Shown here in pieces: positions 10,734-20,168 of a stretch of 33,790 nt of DNA; the first letter of the stretch is position 1, and every line of letters starts with the position of its first letter. The notes beneath the pieces are model-generated. The model was not told the DNA's origin. It worked only from the letters and a program-made list of their open reading frames with translations, and ran no database searches. Origin of the DNA: Crocinitomicaceae bacterium (GTDB lineage Bacteria > Bacteroidota > Bacteroidia > Flavobacteriales_D > Parvicellaceae); the NCBI GenBank assembly GCA_002686655.1, contig NYYE01000025.1:8812-42601 (forward strand). The letters run 5' to 3'. Position numbers and translations under genes: made by a program.

Positions 10734-11162
10734 TTATATATTCATGTCACTTTTTTCAAAAGGATAAGCATTTAGGGTAGCTATTCCAGTTGCAATAAGT
10801 TCTTTATTTTGGTTATAAATTTCCCCTTTTACCGTATATAATCTTTGTCCACTTTTTATAACCAAACCTTGACCAATAAGACTATCGTTTAAAAAAACTG
10901 GTTTTAAATAATTAATTTTAAACTCCACTGTAGAAACTAATTTATCTTCCGATAAAGATTGACTAAGTGCAGCAGTTCCTACAATTTGATCAAATATAGC
11001 AGAAATAAACCCACCGTGAGCTGACTTTACAGTAGCTAAATGTTGTTTTTTAACATTAACACTATATTTAACTTGTCCTGGTTTTACCTCAACTAATATT
11101 AAATCTAAAAATTTTCCAAACTGATTTGTTTGATTGTATATATTGAGAATCTTATTATTCAT
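10734..11162 (-). CDS. Hotdog-fold PaaI-type thioesterase
   Basis: HGGFISAIFDQIVGTAA, TVEFKINYLKPV motifs. Confidence 0.85.
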   Translation of the reverse strand: MNNKILNIYNQTNQFGKFLDLILVEVKPGQVKYSVNVKKQHLATVKSAHGGFISAIFDQIVGTAALSQSLSEDKLVSTVEFKINYLKPVFLNDSLIGQGLVIKSGQRLYTVKGEIYNQNKELIATGIATLNAYPFEKSDMNI

Positions 11163-11219
11163 TTTTATACAAAGTAATGAATATTTTAAATAGGTTCTTT
11201 AAGGTGAAAATCATTTCAT

Positions 11220-11227
11220 TATATTTG
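11220..11227 (+). promoter_or_regulatory. Putative -7 element TATATTTG upstream of thrS
   Basis: Exact TAnnTTTG, 19 nt before the thrS ATG, in the divergent gap. Confidence 0.5.
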
Positions 11228-11246
11228 CCATCTGTAATTAACAGAG

Positions 11247-13193
11247 ATGATAAAAATCACACTTCCAGATGGCACTTTTAAAGAAGTACAAAAAGGTACT
11301 TCCTCGTTAGATATTGCAAAATCTATAAGTGAAGGTCTTGCAAGAAAAGTTCTTGCTGCAGAAATAGATGGTGAAATATGGGATCTTAACAGGCCTCTTG
11401 ATAAAGATGCAACTTTAAAACTACTAACATTTAATGACAATGGTGGTAAGTCAACAATGTGGCATAGCAGTGCTCATGTTATGGCAGAAGCTATTGAATT
11501 TTATTTTCCTGGAGTTAAATTAGCTATTGGACCTCCAATAGAAAATGGATTTTATTATGACATTGATTTTGACAAACATGAGATTTCTGAAAAGGATTTA
11601 GTTAAAATTGAAAAAAAAATCATTGAACTAGCTAGAGAAAAGAATCCTTTTATAAGAAAAGAAATCACTAAAAAAGAAGCCATTGATTTCTTTAAAGCTA
11701 AAAATGATCCATACAAATTGGAACTATTAAACGAACTTGAAGATGGCACTATAACTTTCTATAACCAAGGGAATTTTACTGATTTATGCAGAGGCCCACA
11801 CATCCCAAATACTGGATACATAAAAGCTGTTAAATTATTAAGCATTGCTGGGGCATACTGGAGAGGGAACGAAAATAATAAACAACTTACAAGGATATAT
11901 GGCATCACTTTTGAAAAACAGAAAGATTTAAATATCTACTTAGAAAAGCTTGAAGAAGCAAAGAAAAGAGATCATAGAAAATTGGGAAAAGAGTTGGAAT
12001 TATTTACCTTTTCTGAAAAAGTTGGACAAGGGTTACCACTTTGGCTTCCAAAAGGAACTGAACTAAAAGAAAGATTAATATCATTTCTAAAAAAAGCCCA
12101 AACATCTTCCGGCTATCTTCCAGTTTCAACCCCACATATTGGACATAAAGACTTATATGTTTGTTCAGGTCATTATGAAAAATATGGTGAAGATTCTTTT
12201 CAATCAATTAAAACACCACATGATGGAGAAGAATTTCTTTTAAAACCTATGAATTGTCCTCATCATTGTGAAATATTTAATTCATCTCCAAAATCTTATA
12301 AAGATCTTCCTCTTCGTTTAGCAGAATTTGGCACAGTATATAGATATGAGCAAAGCGGTGAATTACATGGTCTAACAAGAGTAAGAGGCTTTACTCAAGA
12401 TGATGCACATATATTTTGTAGACCGGATCAATTAGAAGACGAATTCAAAAAAGTAATTGACTTAGTACTGTATGTTTTTGGTGCTTTGAAATTTGAAGAA
12501 TTTGTAGCTCAAATATCCTTAAGAGATCCTGATAATGAAAAAAAATATATTGGAAGTGTTGAAAATTGGGATAAAGCTGAACAAGCTATTATTAATGCTG
12601 CTAAAGACAAAGGATTAAAAACTGTAATCGAATATGGTGAAGCTGCATTTTATGGACCTAAATTAGATTTCATGGTTAAAGATGCTTTGAATAGATCATG
12701 GCAACTTGGCACCATTCAAGTTGATTATAATCTTCCGGAAAGATTTGAACTAGAATATACTGGATCAGACAATCAAAAGCATAGACCTGTAATGATTCAT
12801 CGTGCCCCATTTGGATCACTAGAAAGATTTGTGGCTTTATTAATTGAACATACCGGTGGAAAATTTCCTCTATGGCTAAATCCTGAACAATTTATCATAC
12901 TTCCTTTAAGTGAACAATTCAATGAATATGCACAAGAAGTTTTAAAACTTCTAAAAAATTACGATATTCGCGGTCTTGTTGATGAACGAGCTGAGAAAAT
13001 AGGTAGAAAAATAAGAGATGCTGAGTTAAATAAAGTACCATTTATGCTCATTGTGGGGGAGAAAGAAACAAAAGAAAAAATGGTTTCTGTAAGACAACAA
13101 GGTGAAGGAGATCTAGGTAAGTTTTCAGTAGAAGATTTCTCTAATTTCATTCACAATAACATAAAAAAAGATTTTATAGATTATAATTATTAG
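11247..13193 (+). CDS. thrS: Threonyl-tRNA synthetase
   Basis: TGS domain, [78 protein letters not shown]. Confidence 0.98.
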   Translation: MIKITLPDGTFKEVQKGTSSLDIAKSISEGLARKVLAAEIDGEIWDLNRPLDKDATLKLLTFNDNGGKSTMWHSSAHVMAEAIEFYFPGVKLAIGPPIENGFYYDIDFDKHEISEKDLVKIEKKIIELAREKNPFIRKEITKKEAIDFFKAKNDPYKLELLNELEDGTITFYNQGNFTDLCRGPHIPNTGYIKAVKLLSIAGAYWRGNENNKQLTRIYGITFEKQKDLNIYLEKLEEAKKRDHRKLGKELELFTFSEKVGQGLPLWLPKGTELKERLISFLKKAQTSSGYLPVSTPHIGHKDLYVCSGHYEKYGEDSFQSIKTPHDGEEFLLKPMNCPHHCEIFNSSPKSYKDLPLRLAEFGTVYRYEQSGELHGLTRVRGFTQDDAHIFCRPDQLEDEFKKVIDLVLYVFGALKFEEFVAQISLRDPDNEKKYIGSVENWDKAEQAIINAAKDKGLKTVIEYGEAAFYGPKLDFMVKDALNRSWQLGTIQVDYNLPERFELEYTGSDNQKHRPVMIHRAPFGSLERFVALLIEHTGGKFPLWLNPEQFIILPLSEQFNEYAQEVLKLLKNYDIRGLVDERAEKIGRKIRDAELNKVPFMLIVGEKETKEKMVSVRQQGEGDLGKFSVEDFSNFIHNNIKKDFIDYNY

Positions 13194-13205
13194 ACTAAAA
13201 GGAGG

Positions 13206-13754
13206 ATTATCAAACCAAGAAGACCAAACAGAGGAAGAATTATCAAAGAAAATCCGCATAGGATTAATGATAGAATACGAGTTCCAGAAGTAAGAGTAGT
13301 AGGTGAAGGCATTGAGCAAGGTGTGTTTCCTACTCAAAAAGCTATAAGAATGGCTGAAGAGTTAGATTTAGATTTGGTAGAAATTTCTCCAAATGCTAAA
13401 CCTCCAGTTTGTAAAATAATTGATTATAAAAAGTTTTTATACGAACAGAAAAGAAAACAAAAAGAATTAAAATCAAAACAAGTAAAAGTAGTTATAAAAG
13501 AAATAAGATTTGGTCCTAATACTGATGAGCATGATTTTCAATTTAAATTAAAACATGCAATTAAATTCTTAAGTGAAGGAGCAAAATTAAAAGCTTTTGT
13601 TTTTTTTAAAGGAAGATCAATAATTTATAAAGATAGAGGCGAAATATTATTATTAAAATTTGCACAAGAATTAGAAGAATATGGAGTTTTAGAAAAAATG
13701 CCTGATCTCCAAGGAAAAAAAATGATTATAATAATTAATCCAAAGAAGAAATAA
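13206..13754 (+). CDS. infC: Translation initiation factor IF-3 (non-ATG start; start approximate)
   Basis: [63 protein letters not shown]; the ORF track begins at 13323 (ATG), but conserved IF-3 N-terminus is open in the same frame back to the thrS stop, with ATT at 13206 just after AAAGGAGG and another ATT at 13239. Confidence 0.93.
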   Translation: MIKPRRPNRGRIIKENPHRINDRIRVPEVRVVGEGIEQGVFPTQKAIRMAEELDLDLVEISPNAKPPVCKIIDYKKFLYEQKRKQKELKSKQVKVVIKEIRFGPNTDEHDFQFKLKHAIKFLSEGAKLKAFVFFKGRSIIYKDRGEILLLKFAQELEEYGVLEKMPDLQGKKMIIIINPKKK

Positions 13755-13771
13755 TACGCAATATTACAATT

Positions 13772-13966
13772 ATGCCTAAGATGAAAACCAATTCCAGCGC
13801 CAAAAAAAGATTTAAATTCACCGGTAGTGGAAAAATTAAGAGAAAACATGCCTTTAAAAGTCATATTTTGACCAAAAAGTCAACAAAAAGAAAAAGAAAT
13901 TTGACCAAAGCTACTTTAGTTAGTAAGTCAGATGTGAAAAATATTAAGTTGCAACTTTGCGCTTAA
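13772..13966 (+). CDS. rpmI: 50S ribosomal protein L35
   Basis: [44 protein letters not shown]; operon position. Confidence 0.97.
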   Translation: MPKMKTNSSAKKRFKFTGSGKIKRKHAFKSHILTKKSTKRKRNLTKATLVSKSDVKNIKLQLCA

Positions 13967-14053
13967 TTAATTCACGGTTATTAAATGTAAAACCCAGCTT
14001 AAAGTCAATAAAAGATAAGTTTGTAAAGACGCTTCAAGCTAAAAATTTAAATT

Positions 14054-14398
14054 ATGCCAAGATCAGTAAATAGTGTAGCCGCAAAAGCAAGAAGAAAAAA
14101 AGTATTAAAACTCGCTAAAGGTTATTTCGGAAGAAGAAAAAATGTTCATACTGTTGCAAAAAATGCTGTTGACAAAGGTCTTCAGTATGCTTACAGAGAC
14201 AGAAGACAAAAGAAAAGAAATTTTAGAGCTTTGTGGATTCAAAGAATCAATGCAGGTGCTAGACTTCATGGAATGAGTTACTCAGAATTTATGGGTAAAA
14301 TAAATTCTAAGGGAATAGAACTAAATAGAAAAACTCTTGCAGATTTAGCAATGAATCATCCTGATGCTTTTAAAGCAGTAGTTGACTCATTAAAATAA
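14054..14398 (+). CDS. rplT: 50S ribosomal protein L20
   Basis: [67 protein letters not shown]. Confidence 0.98.
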   Translation: MPRSVNSVAAKARRKKVLKLAKGYFGRRKNVHTVAKNAVDKGLQYAYRDRRQKKRNFRALWIQRINAGARLHGMSYSEFMGKINSKGIELNRKTLADLAMNHPDAFKAVVDSLK

Positions 14399-14420
14399 TC
14401 TTTTTATTTTAAATTTATTT

Positions 14421-14444
14421 AGGGGCTTATTGCCCCTTTTTTTT
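14421..14444 (+). terminator. Intrinsic terminator of the thrS-infC-rpmI-rplT operon
   Basis: GGGGC-TTATT-GCCCC stem-loop followed by eight T's. Confidence 0.9.
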
Positions 14445-15683
14445 ATCCAAAATTCTAAAAAATTTTAATTGTTGAATTACTGTAGAAATTGGTTTAAAAC
14501 CTGACTTTGAAAGAAGACTATTTGCACAATTAACTAATTTCTCATTACTATAGTGATTATCTCTTGAAAAATGAATGAATTTTAACATCCAAAATGCATC
14601 AAATTTTATAAAAAATAATTTTAAGTAGTTCTTATTTGATTGTGAATTATTTAAGAACATTTTATGTAAAATATCCCAATCATTATAACTTAAATATTCT
14701 TTAATTAATTTTGGAAACTCATCATAAATAAATCTTTGCCTTTTAATATTATCCACCCATTCTTTTAACACTTCAAAAGATTTAAAATTATAAGTTTTTG
14801 TCAAATCCTTTTTATTCTGAAAAGCTTCTAGAATTGCTCTTCCAGTTCCAAAAGGTACTCTGTTAGACATTCTTGGAGATGGTTTTACTTTGGTATTAAT
14901 AATTTCTCCAAATTGTTCACCCTTTATAAGTTTATTTATAAAATAGAAATCTTCTCCTGCTTTTCTTCTATTCATTCCACCTTGTCTTGCATAAGCACTG
15001 GCTGTCAGAGCAAAAGCACTTCCTATTGTATGGAAAGCATAAGGAACTCCAACATACGATAAAGCATTTTTATAATACCTTAAATGTAATTCATAGTTTA
15101 TAATTTGATTATAATGAAAATCGGTGTATTTATCTCCTTTTAATGGATGCTCAAAATGAATAGATACTGCTTGTTCTATGTTTTTCTGAAAGAAAGAATC
15201 TATTTCTAAAAAGTAATTAGATGTTACAACTGTATCAGCATCTAGTCCTACAATAATTCCATTTGATTTAATTGACTTATACCTTTCTAGAGCTAAATCC
15301 ATACCTAATTTTCTTGCCCATCCTACCCCAGCATGTTTAGGATCTAAATCATCCATATAAATAGGAATTAAGAAAGCCTTTTCATTATTATTGTTTTTTG
15401 CAAAATCTTTAAGTTGAATAAAGGTTTTTTGATTTGATTCTTTAACTTCTTTTTTTTCATTGATTGAATCATTAACTAGTGCAATAACTTCAACACTGAA
15501 TGAATAATTTTCTTGATTTAGAAAAAGAGATTCTAAAGTTGGGTTAAGATCTTCTTCATTATAAATTGGAATGACTACAATTATTCTTAAGTCATCAAAT
15601 GGTTGATGAGCTACTTTGATAGTTCTAGAATTAAACCTTCTAAAATATTGATCAATTACGGAGACAATCGAATTTTTGTCCAT
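14427..15683 (-). CDS. Glycosyltransferase family 2
   Basis: IIVVIPIYNEEDLNPTLESL, IIVGLDADTVVTSNYF, RRKAGEDFYFINKLIKG. Confidence 0.8.
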   Translation of the reverse strand: MDKNSIVSVIDQYFRRFNSRTIKVAHQPFDDLRIIVVIPIYNEEDLNPTLESLFLNQENYSFSVEVIALVNDSINEKKEVKESNQKTFIQLKDFAKNNNNEKAFLIPIYMDDLDPKHAGVGWARKLGMDLALERYKSIKSNGIIVGLDADTVVTSNYFLEIDSFFQKNIEQAVSIHFEHPLKGDKYTDFHYNQIINYELHLRYYKNALSYVGVPYAFHTIGSAFALTASAYARQGGMNRRKAGEDFYFINKLIKGEQFGEIINTKVKPSPRMSNRVPFGTGRAILEAFQNKKDLTKTYNFKSFEVLKEWVDNIKRQRFIYDEFPKLIKEYLSYNDWDILHKMFLNNSQSNKNYLKLFFIKFDAFWMLKFIHFSRDNHYSNEKLVNCANSLLSKSGFKPISTVIQQLKFFRILDKKKGQ

Positions 15684-16312
15684 TGATTATCATCTTTAGT
15701 GTAAACTATTCTATCATGTAACCTACTGGATCTTCCTTGCCAAAACTCTAATGATATAGGTGATAGACAATACCCTCCCCAGTGAGGAGGTCTGGAAACA
15801 TTTTTATTTTCAAATTGTTGTTCGTAAAATTTAATTTTTGATTCCAACTCAGATCTATCTTTGATTTTTTGACTTTGGTTAGAAGCCCATGCTCCAATTT
15901 GGCTAGCTCTTGGTCTAGAATTGAAATACTTATCCGATACAGAATCGTCTACTTTACTAATTATTCCTTGAATTCTAATTTGTCTTTCTAACTCTCCCCA
16001 AAAAACATTCAAAGAAGCATATTTATTAAGGTTGAGATCTGAACCTTTGCTAGAATTGTAATTTGTATAAAAAACAAAACCTTTTGGAGAAATGTCTCTT
16101 ATATATAAAATTCTTGAAGAAGGTCTTCCTAAATTATCTACAGTCGATAGACATGCAGCATATGGGTCTAAAATATTACTTTTTAAAGCTTCGTCAAACC
16201 ATTTCTCATATTGCTTTATTGGATTATCTAAAGCCATTTCTTCTGAGAATGGCTGATTAGTAAAGTCTCTTCTATTAGTATTTATATAATTTTTAATTTC
16301 TTTAGATAACAC
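15656..16312 (-). CDS. pdxH: Pyridoxamine 5'-phosphate oxidase
   Basis: FVFYTNYNSSKGSDLNLN, PRASQIGAWASNQSQ, RPPHWGGYCLSPISLEFWQGRSSRLHDRIVY..W..RLSP; GTG start. Confidence 0.96.
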   Translation of the reverse strand: MLSKEIKNYINTNRRDFTNQPFSEEMALDNPIKQYEKWFDEALKSNILDPYAACLSTVDNLGRPSSRILYIRDISPKGFVFYTNYNSSKGSDLNLNKYASLNVFWGELERQIRIQGIISKVDDSVSDKYFNSRPRASQIGAWASNQSQKIKDRSELESKIKFYEQQFENKNVSRPPHWGGYCLSPISLEFWQGRSSRLHDRIVYTKDDNQWTKIRLSP

Positions 16313-16396
16313 TTTATAAAATTAAGAAAAAGTAGAATTACTGTAACATATTTATAATATTACGTAAAATAATAAGTTCTCATTTAACAGAAAATA

Positions 16397-16404
16397 TAAT
16401 TTTG
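16397..16404 (+). promoter_or_regulatory. Putative -7 element TAATTTTG, 4 nt before the kdsB ATG
   Basis: Exact TAnnTTTG match. Confidence 0.5.
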
Positions 16405-16408
16405 AATT

Positions 16409-17182
16409 ATGAAAACAGAAACATCTGATATTTTAGGTGTAATTCCAGCAAGATTTAATTCCACAAGACTTTTGGGAAAACCTTTAAAAATTATTGGAGA
16501 TAAACCAATGATTCAGCATGTTTATGAAAGAACTAAAAAAACTCTTAATAATGTTATTGTAGCAACTGATGATGATCGTATTTTTAATTGTGTAAAAGAT
16601 TTTGGTGGAAAAGTAATATTAACTAATAAGAATCATAAAAATGGAACCAGCAGATGTTTAGAAGCAGTCAATATATATTTTGAAGAAACTGGTAAAGAAT
16701 TTGAATATATTGTAAATGTTCAAGGAGATGAGCCATTAATTCATGAAGATCATTTAAAAAAATTAATTCATTGTTTTCAAGATCCAAACACAAATTTCGC
16801 AACAGTTGCACTCCAGTTATCAAATAAAAAAACTCTACCAAATGGAAAAGTATTCTTGGTAAAAGATAGGAATGAATATGCACTTTATTTTTCTAGAAAT
16901 ATCATACCATTTATTAGAGATAACAACAAAGAAAATATAACTGATAATACATCTTTTTTCCAACATATTGGAATTTATGGATATACTAAAAAAGCTTTAG
17001 AAAAGTTTTGTAATCAAAAGCCTTCTTCACTAGAAATATCTGAAAAACTAGAACAACTTAGATGGCTTGAAAACGGAGGTAAAATTAAAGTTGGGATAAC
17101 AAAGCAATTATCATTTCCTGTTGACACTATCGAAGATTTAAATGAGGTTAGAAAAATTTATGAAAAAAAACATCATATATAA
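16409..17182 (+). CDS. kdsB: 3-deoxy-manno-octulosonate cytidylyltransferase
   Basis: GVIPARFNSTRLLGKPL, PMIQHVYERT, VIVATDDDRI, VNVQGDEPLI, LEQLRWLENGGKI. Confidence 0.96.
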   Translation: MKTETSDILGVIPARFNSTRLLGKPLKIIGDKPMIQHVYERTKKTLNNVIVATDDDRIFNCVKDFGGKVILTNKNHKNGTSRCLEAVNIYFEETGKEFEYIVNVQGDEPLIHEDHLKKLIHCFQDPNTNFATVALQLSNKKTLPNGKVFLVKDRNEYALYFSRNIIPFIRDNNKENITDNTSFFQHIGIYGYTKKALEKFCNQKPSSLEISEKLEQLRWLENGGKIKVGITKQLSFPVDTIEDLNEVRKIYEKKHHI

Positions 17183-17186
17183 TACT

Positions 17187-17194
17187 TACTTTTG
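17187..17194 (+). promoter_or_regulatory. Putative -7 element TACTTTTG, 5 nt before the kdsD GTG
   Basis: Exact TAnnTTTG match. Confidence 0.4.
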
Positions 17195-17199
17195 AAGTT

Positions 17200-17793
17200 G
17201 TGAAAGACGTAATTAAAAAATATATAGAAGAAGAAGTAAAAGCTATTAAGAATATCCCTATTGATGGAAAAATAGAAGAGGTTGTTAACATCATTTATCA
17301 AAAAGTACATATAGACAATGGAAAAGTCATCATTAGCGGTATGGGTAAAGCAGGTCAAATAGGGATGAATATAGCCACGACGCTATCATCTACTGGAACA
17401 CCTGCTGCTTTTATTCACCCGAGTGAAGCACAACATGGAGATTTGGGTTTAATTCAAAAAAATGATGTGCTTATTCTTATTTCTAATTCTGGAAAAACTA
17501 GAGAGATTATAGAATTTCAAGAATTAGCCAATCAACTTTATAATAATTTAACTGTTATTGCTCTTACAGGGGATTTAAATAGTAAGCTTGCTAAAGTTTC
17601 TGATGAATGTTTATTCACAGGAAATCCCAAAGAAATTTGCCCTCTTGGATTAACTCCTACCACTTCAACAACCGTAATGACTGTTGTTGGAGATATTTTA
17701 GTTGTAAGCATGATGAAAAAAATAAATTTTTCTAAAAAAGATTATGCCAAGAGACATCACAGTGGATATTTAGGAGAAAAAGCTAAAAAATGA
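17200..17793 (+). CDS. kdsD: SIS-domain D-arabinose-5-phosphate isomerase (KdsD/GutQ-like), CBS domains absent
   Basis: VIISGMGKAGQIGMNIATTLSSTGTPAAFIHPSEAQHGDLGLI, LISNSGKTREI, TGDLNSKLAK, PLGLTPTTSTTV; ends right after the SIS domain. Confidence 0.88.
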   Translation: MKDVIKKYIEEEVKAIKNIPIDGKIEEVVNIIYQKVHIDNGKVIISGMGKAGQIGMNIATTLSSTGTPAAFIHPSEAQHGDLGLIQKNDVLILISNSGKTREIIEFQELANQLYNNLTVIALTGDLNSKLAKVSDECLFTGNPKEICPLGLTPTTSTTVMTVVGDILVVSMMKKINFSKKDYAKRHHSGYLGEKAKK

Positions 17794-18566
17794 AAAAATT
17801 CACTTTAATTGCTGGACCGTGCGCCATAGAAGATGATTCTATGGGACTTAAAATTGCCAAAGAAGTTCAATCAATTTGTATGGATCTATCCATAGATTAT
17901 ATTTTTAAAGCAAGCTATAAAAAAGCAAATAGATCAAAAAATGACAGTTTCACTGGAATTGGAAATGAAAATGCATTGGAAATAATACGAGGAATTGGAA
18001 AAGAATTAAATGTAGATACTATAACTGATGTACATGAAAGTCACGAACCTAAATTTGTTGCTAATTATGTCAATCATTTACAAATACCTGCATTTCTTTG
18101 TAGACAAACAGATTTATTAATTGCAGCGGGTAAAACTGGCTTAACTGTAAATATTAAAAAAGGTCAATTCATGTCTCATGATGCAATGGGTTTTGCTGTT
18201 GAAAAAGTTAAATCTACAGGAAATAACAATATTTGGATATGTGAAAGAGGAAACAGCTTTGGATATCAAGATTTAATTGTTGATGCTACTGCCATTACCA
18301 AGTTAAAAAAACATCAAGTACCAGTAATCATGGATTGTACTCATGCGGTTCAAAAACCTAATCAAAATATTGGTATTACTGGGGGTGACCCCTCACTTAT
18401 ATCTTCTATTATTTTTAGTGCTGTTGCCAATAATGTTGATGGACTTTTCATTGAGACACATCCTGAACCAGAAAAAGCTAAAAGTGATCCTTTCACTATG
18501 TTAAAGTTAGATTCACTTTATTCGATACTTAAGAAAGCAATGAGGATCAGAGAAGCAATAAATTAA
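17790..18566 (+). CDS. kdsA: 3-deoxy-8-phosphooctulonate synthase
   Basis: LIAGPCAIEDD, FKASYKKANRSKNDSFTGIG, TDVHE, PAFLCRQTDLLIAAGKTG, VIMDCTHAVQKPN; ATGA overlap with kdsD. Confidence 0.97.
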   Translation: MKKFTLIAGPCAIEDDSMGLKIAKEVQSICMDLSIDYIFKASYKKANRSKNDSFTGIGNENALEIIRGIGKELNVDTITDVHESHEPKFVANYVNHLQIPAFLCRQTDLLIAAGKTGLTVNIKKGQFMSHDAMGFAVEKVKSTGNNNIWICERGNSFGYQDLIVDATAITKLKKHQVPVIMDCTHAVQKPNQNIGITGGDPSLISSIIFSAVANNVDGLFIETHPEPEKAKSDPFTMLKLDSLYSILKKAMRIREAIN

Positions 18567-18567
18567 A

Positions 18568-19446
18568 TTATTTTACTTCTAAAACTAAAAACTTACTGTT
18601 TTTCCAAAAATTTTCAACGTTAAAAATCAACAATGAATCTATTAATTCATTAGTATTTTTAGAAATTTTATAGGATTCTGAAGGATGTGGAGTCATTAAC
18701 TTTACAGATTTATAACCGAGAACTATAGATTTTAAATCTTGCTTTGTACTAAAAGTGAAATAATTAGTGTTAAAATCTGAATTCAATTTCCTGCTCTTAC
18801 CTAAACCAATTAAACCTCCGCTTTTTGTTAGTACGCCATTGTCTAAAAGTTCTGATTTAGTACCTATAACATAGGCAATTTCATTTAGCTTATTATTTAA
18901 AAAACTAATTTTTTTATTTTGCTCATTATATTTATTGAATATGGCTTCAAAAGAAGAATTTAAACTATACAATTCCTCTCTTAAAAAATAAATTTCCCTA
19001 TTACTTTTAGCTACTTCTGTACTCAGTTCTGTAACTCTTATAGCAAATTGAGAATTTTTATTTTTTTCTAGCTTAACTGCATTATTAAGTTCAGAAATCA
19101 TAGATTCATTTTCTATTAGTTTTTCTGACATAATTTTTATAGCATTTATAATATTAGTTGTATCAGCTTTATAAAACTCCTTCTTACTTTTAGCATTATT
19201 TATGATACTTTCTTGATTATTGATTTCATTAATATTATTCTTTATCCTTTGAATATACAGTGCGTACTGGTTGACAATTGAATCATTATTTAATTTATCA
19301 AATTCTAAAGAATTCAATTCTTTATCCTTTGAATTCAATTCGGATTGCAGGCTATCAATGATAATTTTATTTTCAGAAATGGTTTCATTATTTGAATTAC
19401 AGGAAAAAATCATTGCTAAAAAAAATATATAATAAATTCTTTTCAT
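18568..19446 (-). CDS. Coiled-coil lipoprotein, possibly of the family annotated as Cbp1-like adhesin
   Basis: Lipobox-like MKRIYYIFFLAMIFSC; long coiled-coil; C-terminal IAYVIGTKSELLDNGVLTKSGGLIGLGKSRKLNSDFN. Confidence 0.6.
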   Translation of the reverse strand: MKRIYYIFFLAMIFSCNSNNETISENKIIIDSLQSELNSKDKELNSLEFDKLNNDSIVNQYALYIQRIKNNINEINNQESIINNAKSKKEFYKADTTNIINAIKIMSEKLIENESMISELNNAVKLEKNKNSQFAIRVTELSTEVAKSNREIYFLREELYSLNSSFEAIFNKYNEQNKKISFLNNKLNEIAYVIGTKSELLDNGVLTKSGGLIGLGKSRKLNSDFNTNYFTFSTKQDLKSIVLGYKSVKLMTPHPSESYKISKNTNELIDSLLIFNVENFWKNSKFLVLEVK

Positions 19447-19450
19447 GGTT

Positions 19451-20164
19451 TTAAAACAAGTTAAGTAAACTATTAGTACCTAAAGGTCTTTCTACAGTGA
19501 AACCTTCTCCAAATTTTTTATTAATAGATCTACCTAATAAATTGGCTTTAGACTTTATTGATTCAAGGAATTCTAAAGAGGATATAGGTGTGGAGGGTTC
19601 TTGACTTTTAGGATCATAAAATTGACTTTTAAAGGCCATAATTGCTTTAATTTTTTGATCATAATTTTCAGAAATATCAACAACAAAATCAGGATCTATC
19701 CATTGGTCCTGAATATAATGATATACACTTACTGGCCGATGAGCATCTTGTGAAATATTATTTTCAAAAGTTTCAAATTTTTTAAGTCCAGAAATAAAAG
19801 ATGATTTAGAAACTAATTTAGAAGCAACACTGTGATCAGGGTGTCTATCTTTAATAGCATTGCATAAAACAATTTGAGGCTTGTGAGTTCTAATAACTTT
19901 AACTATTTCACTTATTGAATCTTTTGAAATATTTATAAAGGCATCTGGTAAATTTAAATTAATTCGAAATTTTGCTCCAATAATGTCTTTAGCCTTTTCT
20001 GCTTCCATTTTTCTAGTAGTTATATTTCCTCTTGTTCCCATTTCTCCCATAGTTAAATCAACAATACCTACAGAAAAACCATTTTTAACGTGTTTAATCA
20101 ACGTTCCACCAGCACTTAACTCCACATCGTCAGGATGCGCCCCAAAAGCTATTATATCTACCAT
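19451..20164 (-). CDS. bshB1: Bacillithiol biosynthesis deacetylase BshB1-like (PIG-L family)
   Basis: MVDIIAFGAHPDDVELSAGGTLIKH, TMGEMGTRGN, NLNLPDAFI, DRHPDHSVAS; start moved from 20203 to the ATG at 20164 because homology begins there, removing the overlap with the M28 gene. Confidence 0.88.
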   Translation of the reverse strand: MVDIIAFGAHPDDVELSAGGTLIKHVKNGFSVGIVDLTMGEMGTRGNITTRKMEAEKAKDIIGAKFRINLNLPDAFINISKDSISEIVKVIRTHKPQIVLCNAIKDRHPDHSVASKLVSKSSFISGLKKFETFENNISQDAHRPVSVYHYIQDQWIDPDFVVDISENYDQKIKAIMAFKSQFYDPKSQEPSTPISSLEFLESIKSKANLLGRSINKKFGEGFTVERPLGTNSLLNLF

Positions 20165-20168
20165 TACT

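Noticed and set aside
11219-13337. Small minus-strand ORFs (11219-11440, 11555-11749, 12004-12207, 12959-13150, 13125-13337)
   Set aside because: Antisense shadows of thrS and the thrS-infC junction; low-complexity AT-driven translations.
13625-13864. 79 aa minus ORF over infC/rpmI
   Set aside because: Antisense to conserved ribosomal and IF-3 genes; no independent support.
16063-17358. ORFs 16063-16260 (+), 16668-16883 (-), 17173-17358 (-)
   Set aside because: Shadows of pdxH, kdsB and kdsD, respectively.
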